A stretch of DNA of 64,000 nt, taken from Planctomycetota bacterium. Its GTDB lineage: Bacteria > Planctomycetota > UBA1135 > GCA-002686595. A program made the translations under genes and the position numbers. Below the pieces are notes generated by a model. It was not told where the DNA came from. It searched no databases and saw only the letters and a list, made by a program, of their open reading frames with translations. Numbering within the stretch: position 1 is the stretch's first letter; each line of letters opens with the position of its first letter. Below, one piece after another: positions 35,496 to 45,893 of this stretch. The stretch is from positions 1 to 64,000 of the forward strand of contig VGYZ01000003.1 of the NCBI GenBank assembly GCA_016872795.1, written 5' to 3'.

Positions 35496-36902
35496 TCAGG
35501 CCCGCGCGCGGAAGAGGGTGAAGTAGCGCACGACCTTGCCCGCGAGGCGCAGCGGATGGCGCAACTCGCGCACGAGGCGCCGCGGTCGGCGGTAGAAGCG
35601 CCGATAGGCCTCGCGGATCTTGGCTTCGATCTCGGCCGCGCTCATGAACTCGTTGCCCTCGAGCGCCTTGAAACCCGTCATGGTCGCGTAGTCGAAGTCG
35701 CGCTCGCCCTTCAGCAGCTTGTAGAGCGGCGTGCCCGGGTAGGCGGTGACGGCGCAGAACTGCACTTGGTCGGGATCGCAGCGCTCCACCAAGCGCAGCG
35801 TGTCCTCGACCATCGCGGGCGTCTCCTCGGGGAAGCCGATCATGCAGAAGGCGCGCGTCTCGATCCCAAGCTCGCGCGCGTCGGCGAAGACCTTCACGGC
35901 CGCGTCGTGGTCGAGCAGCTTTGCGCCGCAGTGCTTGCGTTGGATCAGTTCGTTGCCCGACTCGACCCCGAGCGAGATGTGCACGCAGCCCGCCTTGGCC
36001 ATCTTCTCGAGCAGCTCCCGATCGAGCACCTTCACGGCCGTCTCGCACTGCCACTTGAGGTCGAGCTTGCGCTCGAGAATCCCGTCGCAGATCGCGTGCA
36101 CGCGGTCCTTGCGCGTGGTGAAGATCGGATCGCGGAACACCACCTGGTGCACGCGGTGCACGCGCACGATGTCCTCGAGCTCGCGCAGCACATTCTCGGG
36201 GCTGCGGAAGCGGAAGCGCAGGCCCTGCGCGAGCGTGTAGCCGCAGAACGAGCAGTCGAGCGGGCAGCCGCGCGAACTCTTGAGCGTCGTGACCGGGCCG
36301 TCGATGCCGGGGAAGCGGTACAGCTCGTTGCGCAGCAGATGCCGCGCCGGCAGTGGCAGGCTGTCCAAGTCCTTGATCTTCTCGCGCTCGGGCTCGTGCA
36401 CGATCCCGCCGTCGGCGCGCTTCCATGTGATGCCTTCGACGCCGGCGAAGCCCTCCCCCGCCGCGACGCGCCGCGCGAGGTCGCGCACGGTGTGCTCCGG
36501 CTCGCCGCGCACGACGCAGTCGACATTGTCAGCCCCGAAGATCTCGCCCGGGGTGAAGGTCACCTGACTGCCGAGGATCGCGACCGGCACGCGCAGGCTC
36601 GCGCGCAGCTCGCGCGCGAGCGCAAGGTCGGAATCGAGCGAGGTGCTCGAGCTGTCGAGGGCGATGAACGCGGGCGCCAGCGCGCGAACCGCCGCCACGG
36701 TCTCCTCGGGACCGTGGCCGAGCGCGTCGGCGTCGTGGATCGCGACTTCGTGGCCCCCGGCCTCGAGCACGCTCGCCACATGGGCGAGCTCGATCGGCGG
36801 GTAGAGCAGCGCGGGGTTCACCGCCATGCCGAAGCCGCCCATGAGCCCGCGACTGACGCGGAACTCGCTCGGCGACGGCGGGCTGATGAGGACGATCTTC
36901 AC
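35496..36902 (-). CDS. B12-binding-domain radical SAM protein
   Basis: This 468-residue protein has an N-terminal cobalamin-binding-like domain (MKIVLISPPSPSEFRVSRG, YPPIELAHVASVLEAGGHEV) and then a radical SAM domain with SRGCPLDCSFC (about residues 200-210). VFRDPIFTT, LGVESGN and CMIGFPEET are typical radical SAM strand motifs. The C-terminus is basic. Overall architecture parallels the protein at 15715-17166. It lies 72 bp downstream of pheT on the same strand, with a GC hairpin between. Chemistry and substrate are unknown; members of this class modify lipids, cofactors or natural products. Confidence 0.87.
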   Translation of the reverse strand: MKIVLISPPSPSEFRVSRGLMGGFGMAVNPALLYPPIELAHVASVLEAGGHEVAIHDADALGHGPEETVAAVRALAPAFIALDSSSTSLDSDLALARELRASLRVPVAILGSQVTFTPGEIFGADNVDCVVRGEPEHTVRDLARRVAAGEGFAGVEGITWKRADGGIVHEPEREKIKDLDSLPLPARHLLRNELYRFPGIDGPVTTLKSSRGCPLDCSFCGYTLAQGLRFRFRSPENVLRELEDIVRVHRVHQVVFRDPIFTTRKDRVHAICDGILERKLDLKWQCETAVKVLDRELLEKMAKAGCVHISLGVESGNELIQRKHCGAKLLDHDAAVKVFADARELGIETRAFCMIGFPEETPAMVEDTLRLVERCDPDQVQFCAVTAYPGTPLYKLLKGERDFDYATMTGFKALEGNEFMSAAEIEAKIREAYRRFYRRPRRLVRELRHPLRLAGKVVRYFTLFRARA

Positions 36903-36926
36903 GAGGGTTGCTGGGGGGCCACTCGA

Positions 36927-36945
36927 GGGGCCCTGAAGGGGCCCC
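36927..36945 (-). terminator. Possible GC hairpin after pheT
   Basis: On the minus strand, a 7-8 bp GGGGCCCC-type stem with a 4-nt loop lies about 30 bp past the pheT stop. There is no T-tract, so a Rho-independent role is uncertain. Confidence 0.35.
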
Positions 36946-36974
36946 GCTGGATCGGCCAGCCCCCCGCCCGAACT

Positions 36975-39392
36975 CTACTCCCGGCGCAGTTCCCCGCCCA
37001 GTTGGACGGCCTCGCGCTCGACCCGCTCGAGGAACTTCTTCACGTCGGCTTCGTTCAGGGTGCGGTCCGGGGCCGAGAGCGTCACATGCCAAGCCAGCGA
37101 GCGCCGACCTGCACCGATGCGCTCCCCGGTGAACACATCGAACAACTCCAACCCGCTGACCAAGCCCTTGCCGCTGCGCTCGAGCGCGGCCTTGGCCTCG
37201 CCGGCGCTGCGCTCTGAGGGGAGCGCGAGCGCCACATCGACGCGGGTCGCGGGGAACTGCGGCAGCGGCGAGTAGCGGCGCGCGCGCGGCGTCGCCCCGA
37301 GCAGCGCGTCGACGGACACTCGCGCGAGCGCAATGTCGCTCTCGATTTCGCCCGCGAGCCCGAGCTCGCGCGCGAGCCCGGGCTCGATCGCGGCCACCTC
37401 GCCCACCAGCGTCTCCTGCGAGCCGATGCGCAGCGCCGTGGCGCGTCCGGGGTGCGCCCAGCTCGCGACCGCCTCGCAGCGCGACCATGTGCACGCCTCG
37501 AGTCCCAGTGAGCGCACGAGGTCTTCGACCACGCCCTGCAGCAGCGCGAGCGAAGTGTCGTCGAAGCGCGCATTCGCCTTGCGCGCGGGGCGCGCGAGCA
37601 CCAGCGCAACTTCGTGGCGCTCGGTCGGCTCCGCTCCACCGACGGGCTCGTAGCCCTTGCCGACTTCAAACAGGCGCACCTCGGCGGCGCGGCGCCGGTT
37701 GGGCTCGAGCAGCGGCAACAGGCTCACCACGACCGAGCGCCGCACGCGCGACGCGCCCTCGGTGATCGGATTTTGGACCTCGACATGCGGCGTCGATTGC
37801 AGCCCGAGCTTCAGAATCGTGGTGTCGGGCACGAACGAGTAGCTGATCTGCTGGTGGAAGCGCGCGCTGCCCGCGAGGCGGTCCTCGATGCGACGCACGA
37901 GGCGTCGGCGCTCGTCGCGCGGCGGCGGAACCAGAATGCCGGCGAGCGGGATCTCGGGAATGTTGCCGTAGCGATAGATGCGGCCGACTTCCTCGACCAA
38001 GTCCTGCTCGATCGAGATGTCCTTGGTGCCGCGGATCGAAGGCACGCGCACCGCGAGGCCCTCGCCATCCTTGGCGACGCCGAAACCCAGGCGCACGAGG
38101 ATGTCGGTGATCGCGGCATCGTCGAGGTCCGCTCCGAGCAGCATGCGCACGCGCTCGCCGCGCAACCGAATGGTCTTTGCGGCGCTAGTCCACTGGCCGA
38201 CATCGGTGGCGGGGGCCGCGAGCTTCACTTCCGGCTGCTCGGCCTGCAGCAGACGCACGAGGTGCGCCGCGGCGCGCGGCACGAGCTCGGGATCGAGCGT
38301 CTTCTCGAAGCGCGCGGAGGCATCCGTGCGCAGGCCCAGCCGCGCCGAAGTGCGGCGCACGGTCGGCGCGTGGAAGGCGGCGACTTCGAGCACGAGCTGC
38401 GATGTGTCTTCGGCCACCTTCGAGCCTTCGCCGCCCATGATGCCGGCGAGCGCGACGGGCTCGTCGCCGTTGCAGATCAGCAGGTCCGAGGCCTCGAGCT
38501 TGCGCTCGACTTCATCGAGCGTCTTGAGCACTTCCCCCGCGCGCGCCTTGCGCACGACGATGCCCTGCGCCCCGATCTTGCGCGCATCGAACAGGTGATT
38601 GGGCTGTCCGAGGTCGAGCATCACGAAGTTCGAGAGGTCGACGAGCAAGTCGATCGGCCGCTGGCCGACCGCGAGCAAGAGACTCTTCAGCCACAGCGGG
38701 CTGCGCGTCGCGCGCGCGCCTTCGACGCGCAGCGCGAGGTAGCGCGAACACGCATCGCTCTCGATGCGCACGCCGACGCTCGCCCCGCCGCCGGTCGCGG
38801 GGAGCGCGAGGTCGAGCGGCTTGAGCGGACGGCGCAAGATTGCGGCCAGCTCCGCTGCGATGCCGCGGTGTCCCCACAGGTCGGGACGGTGCGTGACCGA
38901 CTTGTTGTCGATCTCGATCACCCAGTCCTCGAGCCCGAGCGCCGCGCCGAGGCGCGCCCCGACCGCGAGTCCCGCCGGGAGCTCCCAGATGCCATCGTGC
39001 TCGACCCCCAGCCCGAGCTCGCGCTCCGAGCAGATCATCCCGTTCGACTCGACGCCGCGGATCTTCGACTTCTTGATCTTGAAGTCGCCCGGCAGCGTCG
39101 TGCCCGCCGTCGCCACGACGACCTTGAGGCCCGCGCGCACATTGGGCGCGCCGCACACGATCTGCAGCGGCTCGCCCTGCCCGACATCGACGCGGCACAA
39201 GGAGAGCTTGTCGGCGTCCGGGTGCTTCTCGCGCTGCACGACATGGCCCACGGTCACATCGCACAGGTGCGGCAGGAAGCTCTCCACGCCTTCGACTTCC
39301 GCGGTCGAGAGCGTCAGCTCCCTCGCGATGTCCACGGCGCTCGTGCCCGAGAGGTCGACATGTCGCGCCAGCCAGCGGTAGCTGATCTTCAT
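36975..39392 (-). CDS. pheT: Phenylalanine--tRNA ligase beta subunit
   Basis: This 805-residue protein is the usual bacterial PheT length. In order it has an N-terminal MKISYRWLARHVD, the EMAP/OB-fold tRNA-binding domain (residues about 40-150; HPDADKLSLCRVDVG, CGAPNV), the B3/B4 editing domain (about 210-380), the B5 domain, the catalytic-like core and a C-terminal ferredoxin-fold anticodon-binding domain (ARRYSPLPQFPATRVDVAL). With PheS it forms the alpha2-beta2 synthetase that charges tRNA-Phe. It begins 2 bp after the pheS stop, so expression is coupled. Nothing unusual is seen apart from the high Arg/Ala content. Confidence 0.97.
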   Translation of the reverse strand: MKISYRWLARHVDLSGTSAVDIARELTLSTAEVEGVESFLPHLCDVTVGHVVQREKHPDADKLSLCRVDVGQGEPLQIVCGAPNVRAGLKVVVATAGTTLPGDFKIKKSKIRGVESNGMICSERELGLGVEHDGIWELPAGLAVGARLGAALGLEDWVIEIDNKSVTHRPDLWGHRGIAAELAAILRRPLKPLDLALPATGGGASVGVRIESDACSRYLALRVEGARATRSPLWLKSLLLAVGQRPIDLLVDLSNFVMLDLGQPNHLFDARKIGAQGIVVRKARAGEVLKTLDEVERKLEASDLLICNGDEPVALAGIMGGEGSKVAEDTSQLVLEVAAFHAPTVRRTSARLGLRTDASARFEKTLDPELVPRAAAHLVRLLQAEQPEVKLAAPATDVGQWTSAAKTIRLRGERVRMLLGADLDDAAITDILVRLGFGVAKDGEGLAVRVPSIRGTKDISIEQDLVEEVGRIYRYGNIPEIPLAGILVPPPRDERRRLVRRIEDRLAGSARFHQQISYSFVPDTTILKLGLQSTPHVEVQNPITEGASRVRRSVVVSLLPLLEPNRRRAAEVRLFEVGKGYEPVGGAEPTERHEVALVLARPARKANARFDDTSLALLQGVVEDLVRSLGLEACTWSRCEAVASWAHPGRATALRIGSQETLVGEVAAIEPGLARELGLAGEIESDIALARVSVDALLGATPRARRYSPLPQFPATRVDVALALPSERSAGEAKAALERSGKGLVSGLELFDVFTGERIGAGRRSLAWHVTLSAPDRTLNEADVKKFLERVEREAVQLGGELRRE

Positions 39393-39394
39393 GG

Positions 39395-40474
39395 CTAGAA
39401 CTGCTCCAGGAAGCGCATGTCGCCGGCCAGCAGGTGACGCACATCGTCGATGCCAAAGCGCAACATCACCAGCCGCGACAGCCCGAGCCCGAACGCGAAG
39501 CCGGTCCACTGTTCTGGATCGATGCCGCCGGCCTTCAGCACATTGGGGTGCACCATGCCGCAGGGGAGCAGCTCGATCCATGTCGAGCGCTTGCACACGC
39601 TGCAGCCCTCGGTGCAGAACGGGCAGCGCGCGTCGAGCTCGAAGCCGGGCTCGACGAAGGGGAAGTAGCCCGGGCGCAGGCGGATCTCGATCTCGCGCCC
39701 GAAGATGCCGCGCAGGAGCGTCTTCATCGCGGCGATCAGGTGCCCCACCGAGACATGCTTGCCGACGACGAGGCCTTCCATCTGGTGGAAGGTGTGCTCG
39801 TGGCTGGCGTCGAGCGCCTCGTTGCGGAACACCTTGCCGGGCACGATCGCGCGGAACGGGGGCTGCAGGCGGCGCATCGCGCGCACCTGCACCGGCGAGG
39901 TGTGCGTGCGCATCACGAGCCGCGTCTCGCCCGGCGCGGTGCGCACCCAGAATGTGTCCATGGTGTCGCGCGCCGGGTGATCGGGCGAGATGTTGAGCGC
40001 GTCGAAGTTGAAGTGCTCGGTCTCGACTTCGGGGCCGTCGAGGATCGTCCAGCCCATCGAAGTGAACAGATCCTCGAGCTCGCGTGTCACCTGGGTGATC
40101 GGGTGCAGCGAGCCGCAGGCCTGACGCGGCGGCGGCAGCGTGGCGTCGAAGCCCGCGCCGGAGCGCTCCGCCGCCAGCGCACGGGCGAGCGCGGCTTGCT
40201 CCTCCACAGCCAACGCGGCCAGCGCGGCCTGCTTGATCGCATTGGCCTTCGAGCCCACCAGACCGCGCGCCTCCTTCGGGAAGACGCGCATGGCGCCCAG
40301 CGGCGCGGCGCTCGCTTCGAGCAGCACCGCGCTCGTGAGGGCCTCGTCGGGCAGGGCGACGAAGCGCTCGAGGCGCTGGCGCAGGCTGCGCGTTTCGTCG
40401 CTCTCGCTCGCGCTCGCGAGCGCCGCGAGGATCTCGCCGAGCAGGGCGCGTACGGAAGCTGCGTCGTGGGTCAT
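39395..40474 (-). CDS. pheS: Phenylalanine--tRNA ligase alpha subunit
   Basis: This 359-residue class II synthetase subunit has an N-terminal coiled coil (residues about 1-90; the family's tRNA-binding arm), HPITQVTRELEDLF, GPEVETEHFNFDALN and HPARDTMDTFWV (motif 1/2 region). HTFHQMEGLVV, an active-site block containing the phenylalanine-binding residues, and GFAFGLGLSRLVMLRFGIDDVR (motif 3) follow. It precedes pheT in the operon. The rplT gene lies 150 bp upstream with two hairpins between, so pheST probably has its own promoter or reads through. Confidence 0.97.
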   Translation of the reverse strand: MTHDAASVRALLGEILAALASASESDETRSLRQRLERFVALPDEALTSAVLLEASAAPLGAMRVFPKEARGLVGSKANAIKQAALAALAVEEQAALARALAAERSGAGFDATLPPPRQACGSLHPITQVTRELEDLFTSMGWTILDGPEVETEHFNFDALNISPDHPARDTMDTFWVRTAPGETRLVMRTHTSPVQVRAMRRLQPPFRAIVPGKVFRNEALDASHEHTFHQMEGLVVGKHVSVGHLIAAMKTLLRGIFGREIEIRLRPGYFPFVEPGFELDARCPFCTEGCSVCKRSTWIELLPCGMVHPNVLKAGGIDPEQWTGFAFGLGLSRLVMLRFGIDDVRHLLAGDMRFLEQF

Positions 40475-40528
40475 GTGGGCGTGGGACGGCTGGTGCGGCG
40501 CACAGGGACAACCGCGTGGGAAACGACA

Positions 40529-40581
40529 ACGGCCCGGAGGTCCGGGCCGTCAGCAGACTACGCCCCGGAGGTCCGGGCCGT
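40529..40581 (-). terminator. Duplicated terminator-like hairpins downstream of rplT
   Basis: Two hairpins sit 31 bp apart. 40529-40550 is a perfect 10-bp stem (acggcccgga/tccgggccgt) around GG. 40560-40581 is the same sequence with one mismatched pair. On the minus strand the second reached is followed by TGTCGTTTCC. They lie 44 bp past the rplT stop and about 55 bp before pheS, and most likely end the infC-rpmI-rplT transcript. Attenuation of pheST is possible but unproven. Confidence 0.65.
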
Positions 40582-40624
40582 CATCAGAACGAAACGAGCT
40601 TTCCCGTGCTACGGGAAGCGGCGC

Positions 40625-40996
40625 CTAGGCGTGCACGGCACCGGCGCGGGCGCCCTTGGCCTCCTCGACGAGCCTGTCGAAGGCCAGCGGGTCGTGGATC
40701 GCCAGCTCGGCGAGCTGCTTGCGGTTCAGCACGATGCCGGCTTTGTTCAGGCCGTCGATGAACTGGGAGTAGGGCAGGCCGCGCATGCTGCAGGCCGCGC
40801 CGATGCGCACGATCCACATGGAGCGGAAGTCGCGCTTCTTCAGGCGGCGGTGGGCCGTGGAATAGGCCCAGGCGCGCGTCAGCGTTTCCGCGACGGTGCG
40901 CCACAGGCGGTGACGGCCGCCCCAATAGCCCTTGGCGAGCTTGAGACGGCGATTGCGCTTCTGACGACTGGGGGGACCGTAGGTTGAGCGGACCAT
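40625..40996 (-). CDS. rplT: 50S ribosomal protein L20
   Basis: This 123-residue protein matches L20 along its length. The Arg/Lys-rich N-terminal rRNA-binding arm (RQKRNRRLKLAKGYWGGR) is followed by the globular domain (WIVRIGAACSMRGLPYSQFI, LNRKQLAELA). It is essential for early 50S assembly. In many bacteria L20 also represses its own operon through the rpmI leader; whether it does so here cannot be judged. It begins 4 bp downstream of the rpmI stop. Confidence 0.97.
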   Translation of the reverse strand: MVRSTYGPPSRQKRNRRLKLAKGYWGGRHRLWRTVAETLTRAWAYSTAHRRLKKRDFRSMWIVRIGAACSMRGLPYSQFIDGLNKAGIVLNRKQLAELAIHDPLAFDRLVEEAKGARAGAVHA

Positions 40997-41000
40997 GGGA

Positions 41001-41195
41001 CTACTTTCCGATCATGTTGCGCACGAGCTCGGACCAGGTCTTGTTGAGCACCATGCGACGGCGCAGGCGACGACCGGTCTCACCACTGAACGGAGCGTGG
41101 CCGTGACCACGGTCAGGGTGGCTGCACACGGCCTTGCCGTTCTTGGAGATGCGGAAGCGCTTCTTGACGGCGCCTTTGGACTTCTGCTTGGGCAT
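41001..41195 (-). CDS. rpmI: 50S ribosomal protein L35
   Basis: This 64-residue basic protein starts MPKQKSKGAVKKRFRISKNGK. It has HSRGH-like SHPDRGHGHAPF and the C-terminal RRRMVLNKTW expected of L35. ATG 41195 was chosen at the conserved MPK start, with AGGAGC a few bases upstream on the coding strand. It lies in the usual infC-rpmI-rplT order. The 240-bp spacer to infC (41196-41435) has an 11-bp direct repeat (gggcacttcag) and could hold an L20-responsive leader, but no clear structure was identified. Confidence 0.95.
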   Translation of the reverse strand: MPKQKSKGAVKKRFRISKNGKAVCSHPDRGHGHAPFSGETGRRLRRRMVLNKTWSELVRNMIGK

Positions 41196-41435
41196 GAGAG
41201 AGGAGCTCCGGGACGAACGCCCCAGGGAGTGTTTCGAGGGCCAAAGAGAGTAGCGAACCCAGCGGACCATGCAAGCCCCAGGCCTCGCAAGCGCTGGAAA
41301 GGGGAATTTTGGTGCCCAGTCACCCTTGGGCTCCACCCTCGCCGGGCACTTCAGGCGGGCACTTCAGCTGGCCACAGCGGGCGGGCGCGTCCACGCCGGC
41401 ACGGCGCGCAGCGGGGGCGAGCGGACCCTGGAGCT

Positions 41436-41942
41436 CTACTTGTGGGCGAGCAGCATGGTCATGCGCTTGCCGAGCTGCTTGGGAGGCGACTCGATCTTGG
41501 ATAGATCGGCGAGCGCGTCAGCAACTTCGGCCATGACACGATGTCCGTGCTCGGGGTGGTCCATCTGGCGGCCGCGGAACACGCACACCACCTGCACCTT
41601 GTGACCTTCCGCGAGGAATCCGCGCCCTTGCTTGATGCGGTAGTCGAGGTCGTGCTTGTCGATCATCGGCCGCACGCGCAGCTCCTTCACGCCGCCTGAG
41701 TGGCCCTTGCTGCCGCCCTTCTCCTTCTTGCGCTGCTCGTACTTGAACTTGCCGAAGTCGAGGATGCGGCACACCGGCGGCTCGGCCGTGGGCGAGACTT
41801 CGACCAGATCGAGGCCCGCTTCCTCGGCGCGCCGGCGGGCGTCGTCCGTCGAGATGATGCCGACCTGCTCGCCCTTTTCGTCGATCAGGCGAACCTGAGG
41901 GATGCGGATCTGGCGGTTGACGCGGAAGTTGCGGGAGGACAC
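41436..41942 (-). CDS. infC: Translation initiation factor IF-3
   Basis: This 168-residue protein has the two IF-3 domains: the N-terminal domain (NFRVNRQIRIPQVRLIDEKGEQVG, DLVEVSPTAEPPVCRILDFGKFKYEQ) and the C-terminal 30S-binding domain (ELRVRPMIDKHDLDYRIKQGRGFL, VVCVFRGRQMDHPE). It starts at GTG 41942 with the strong Shine-Dalgarno AAGGAG four bases upstream. This differs from the rare AUU/AUC starts used for autoregulation in enterobacteria. It is the first gene of infC-rpmI-rplT. Confidence 0.96.
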   Translation of the reverse strand: MSSRNFRVNRQIRIPQVRLIDEKGEQVGIISTDDARRRAEEAGLDLVEVSPTAEPPVCRILDFGKFKYEQRKKEKGGSKGHSGGVKELRVRPMIDKHDLDYRIKQGRGFLAEGHKVQVVCVFRGRQMDHPEHGHRVMAEVADALADLSKIESPPKQLGKRMTMLLAHK

Positions 41943-42027
41943 GTAGCTCCTTGGTTACGGGCGGGAGGGCGAGGCGAGCGCGGGGCTCGGAACGGGTGGC
42001 AAGAATAAGCCCACGGCACGAGACGCG

Positions 42028-43863
42028 CTAGCAGGATGGATTCGGGGACGCGGTCGGGGTCGGGGGCGGCGGCACGCAGCGGATGTGGACCTCGACGAGC
42101 TGCTCGGGATCGACCTGCGAAGGCGCGTCGCACATCAGGTCGACGGCCGAGGCGGTCTTGGGGAACGCGATCACCTCGCGGATGTTGTCCAGGCCCAAGG
42201 TCAGCGCGGTCGTGCGGTCGAGGCCGAGCGCAAAGCCGGCGTGCGGCGGCGCGCCTTGGGACAGCGCCTCGACGAAGAAGCCGAACTTGCGCTGCTGTTC
42301 CTCGGGACCGATGCCGAGCATCGAGAAGATCTTCTGCTGGACATCCGCGCGGTGGATACGCACCGAGCCCGAGCCCAGCTCCCAGCCATTGAGCACGAGG
42401 TCGTAGGCGCGGCTCGAGAGCTGGCCCAGATCCGGCTCCTTGCCTTCCATGGCGCCGTCGAGGCTCCAGTCCTCCGGGGCCGTGAACGGGTGGTGCGCCG
42501 AGAAGTAGCGGCCGGCGTCCTCGTCCCACTCGAACAGCGGGAAGTGCGTCACCCATGTGAAGCGCCACTGGGCGGCGTCCGTCGGACCGCTCGGCTTGGG
42601 GATCAGGTCGAGGCGCCGACCGAGCTGGTTGCGCAGCTCGCCGAGCACCTTGCGCGTGAGCGACTTGCGGTCGGCGATGAACAGGCACATGTCCCCTTCC
42701 GCGGCGCCCATGGCGGCCATCAGCGCCGCGGCCGCCTCGGGCGTGGCGCAGAACTTAGCAAGCGGACCGGAGCCGCCTGCGGCACCGGCCTTCCACCACG
42801 CGAGGCCCTTGGCGCCGATGCCCTTGGCCACGCCTTCGAGCTCGGTGATGTCCTTGCGCGAGAGGTTGTGGCTGGCGGGTACGGTGATGCCCATGACGCG
42901 ACCGCCCGAGCTGACGGCGGAGCGGAACACTTGGAAGTCGCAGGCCTTGGCCCACGCGTCCGCCGCATGCAGCTCGAGGCCGAAGCGCAGGTCGGGCTTG
43001 TCGACGCCGAAGCGCTCCATCGCCTCTTCCCAGCGCATGCGCGGGAACGGCAACGCGAGCTCGATCCCCATGGCGTCCTTGAACGTGTCGCGCAGCACAT
43101 TTTCCCAAGTGGCGAACACGTCCTCTTCCTCGACGAAGCTCATCTCCATGTCGAGCTGCGTGAACTCGAGCTGGCGATCCGCGCGCAGGTCCTCGTCGCG
43201 GAAGCAGCGCGCGACTTGGAAGTAGCGATCGAGCCCCGCCACCATCAGGATCTGCTTGAAAATCTGCGGCGACTGCGGGAGCGCGTAGAACTCGCCGGGA
43301 TGCACGCGGCTGGGCACGAGGAAGTCGCGCGCGCCCTCCGGCGTGGCCTTGGTCAGGATCGGGGTCTCGATCTCGAGGAAGCCCTGAGCCTCGAAGGCGC
43401 GCCGCATGGCGTTGATGAAGCGCGAGCGGTGCGCGAGGTTGCGCTGCATCGTCGGACGGCGCAGGTCGATGTAGCGGTACTTGAGGCGCGTGTCGAGCGA
43501 TGTCTCCGTCGAGCCCGAGAGGTCGATCGGCGGCGGCGGTGACGAGGACAGGACCTCGACCGCCTCGGCGATCACTTCGACGCCGCCGGTCGCTCGCTCG
43601 CTGTTGATCTGCGAGCCCACGCGCGCGCTGACCTTGCCGCGCACGCTGAGCACATACTCAGGCCCGAGCTTCACGCTCTCGCCGATGGCTTCGGGGATCA
43701 CGACCTGCGTCAGGCCGTAGCGGTCGCGCAGGTCGAGGAAGTAGATGCCGCCGAGGTTGCGGCGCGCCTGCACCCAGCCGTTGAGCGTCACGATCGCCCC
43801 GACATGCGTCGGGCGCAGCTCGCCGCAAGTGTGAGTCCGGCGCCAGATAGGTCCTTGGGTCAT
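42028..43863 (-). CDS. aspS: Aspartate--tRNA ligase
   Basis: This 611-residue bacterial-type AspRS has an N-terminal OB anticodon-binding domain (GWVQARRNLGG, FLDLRDRYG). The class II catalytic core has FRDEDLRADRQLEFTQLDMEM (motif 2) and GLDRTTALTLG (motif 3), and a GAD insertion (about 290-410) is present. RRNLGG carries Leu where non-discriminating enzymes often have His, which favours a tRNA-Asp-specific enzyme; this is a weak single-residue argument. ATG 43863 is preceded by a 115-bp spacer from atpC on the same strand. The C-terminal tail is Pro/Thr-rich. Confidence 0.96.
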   Translation of the reverse strand: MTQGPIWRRTHTCGELRPTHVGAIVTLNGWVQARRNLGGIYFLDLRDRYGLTQVVIPEAIGESVKLGPEYVLSVRGKVSARVGSQINSERATGGVEVIAEAVEVLSSSPPPPIDLSGSTETSLDTRLKYRYIDLRRPTMQRNLAHRSRFINAMRRAFEAQGFLEIETPILTKATPEGARDFLVPSRVHPGEFYALPQSPQIFKQILMVAGLDRYFQVARCFRDEDLRADRQLEFTQLDMEMSFVEEEDVFATWENVLRDTFKDAMGIELALPFPRMRWEEAMERFGVDKPDLRFGLELHAADAWAKACDFQVFRSAVSSGGRVMGITVPASHNLSRKDITELEGVAKGIGAKGLAWWKAGAAGGSGPLAKFCATPEAAAALMAAMGAAEGDMCLFIADRKSLTRKVLGELRNQLGRRLDLIPKPSGPTDAAQWRFTWVTHFPLFEWDEDAGRYFSAHHPFTAPEDWSLDGAMEGKEPDLGQLSSRAYDLVLNGWELGSGSVRIHRADVQQKIFSMLGIGPEEQQRKFGFFVEALSQGAPPHAGFALGLDRTTALTLGLDNIREVIAFPKTASAVDLMCDAPSQVDPEQLVEVHIRCVPPPPTPTASPNPSC

Positions 43864-43978
43864 GGCTGAGCGCTCCAAGAGAATGAAGCTGGCCCGTCGT
43901 GGGCCGAGCAACGGCCGCACGACAGGCCCGCGCGCGAGTGCGGCGCACAAGGAGACGAGAGTGCGCCCGCGGCGCGCA

Positions 43979-44413
43979 CTAGGAACGGACGCGCTCGCGC
44001 GCGTAGAGGCCGAGCACGCGCTGGCGCGCGATCGCTCGACGCAGGGCGGCCTCGGCGCGCAGCATGTCGACGGCGTCAGGCCCGCCCCTTTGAGCCTTGA
44101 GGCGTGCACGGGCGCGGGCCTCCGCTTCCTTGGCGCGCTCCTCGTCGATGTCCGCCGGCAGCTCGCCCGCCTCGCACACGACGCGCAGCGTGTTGCCCTT
44201 GACCTCGGCGAAGCCCTCGGAAACGAACAGCGACTTCTCGACGCCGCCTTCGTTGTACGAGAGCTGTCCGACATCCACCGCGGCGACCATGTGGGCGTGC
44301 CGCGGCAGGATGCCAATCTGGCCATCGACGCCCGGCAGGCGCACCGCGCTCGTCTGGATGTCGAGCACGATGCTGTCGGGCGTGATGACGCGCAGGGTGA
44401 GAGCGCCGGCCAT
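43979..44413 (-). CDS. atpC: ATP synthase F1 epsilon subunit
   Basis: This 144-residue protein has the N-terminal beta-barrel (LTLRVITPDSIVLD, PGVDGQIGILPRHAHMV) and the C-terminal two-helix domain (ERAKEAEARARARLKA to VLGLYARERV). It couples the F1 head to the c-ring and can inhibit ATP hydrolysis. It lies 4 bp after the atpD stop and is the last gene of the ATP synthase operon. Confidence 0.95.
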   Translation of the reverse strand: MAGALTLRVITPDSIVLDIQTSAVRLPGVDGQIGILPRHAHMVAAVDVGQLSYNEGGVEKSLFVSEGFAEVKGNTLRVVCEAGELPADIDEERAKEAEARARARLKAQRGGPDAVDMLRAEAALRRAIARQRVLGLYARERVRS

Positions 44414-44417
44414 CGCT

Positions 44418-45893
<1,476 letters not shown>

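Noticed and set aside
40475..40624. T-box leader upstream of pheS
   Set aside because: The spacer is only about 150 bp, has no T-box core, and its hairpins are better explained as terminators of the rplT operon.
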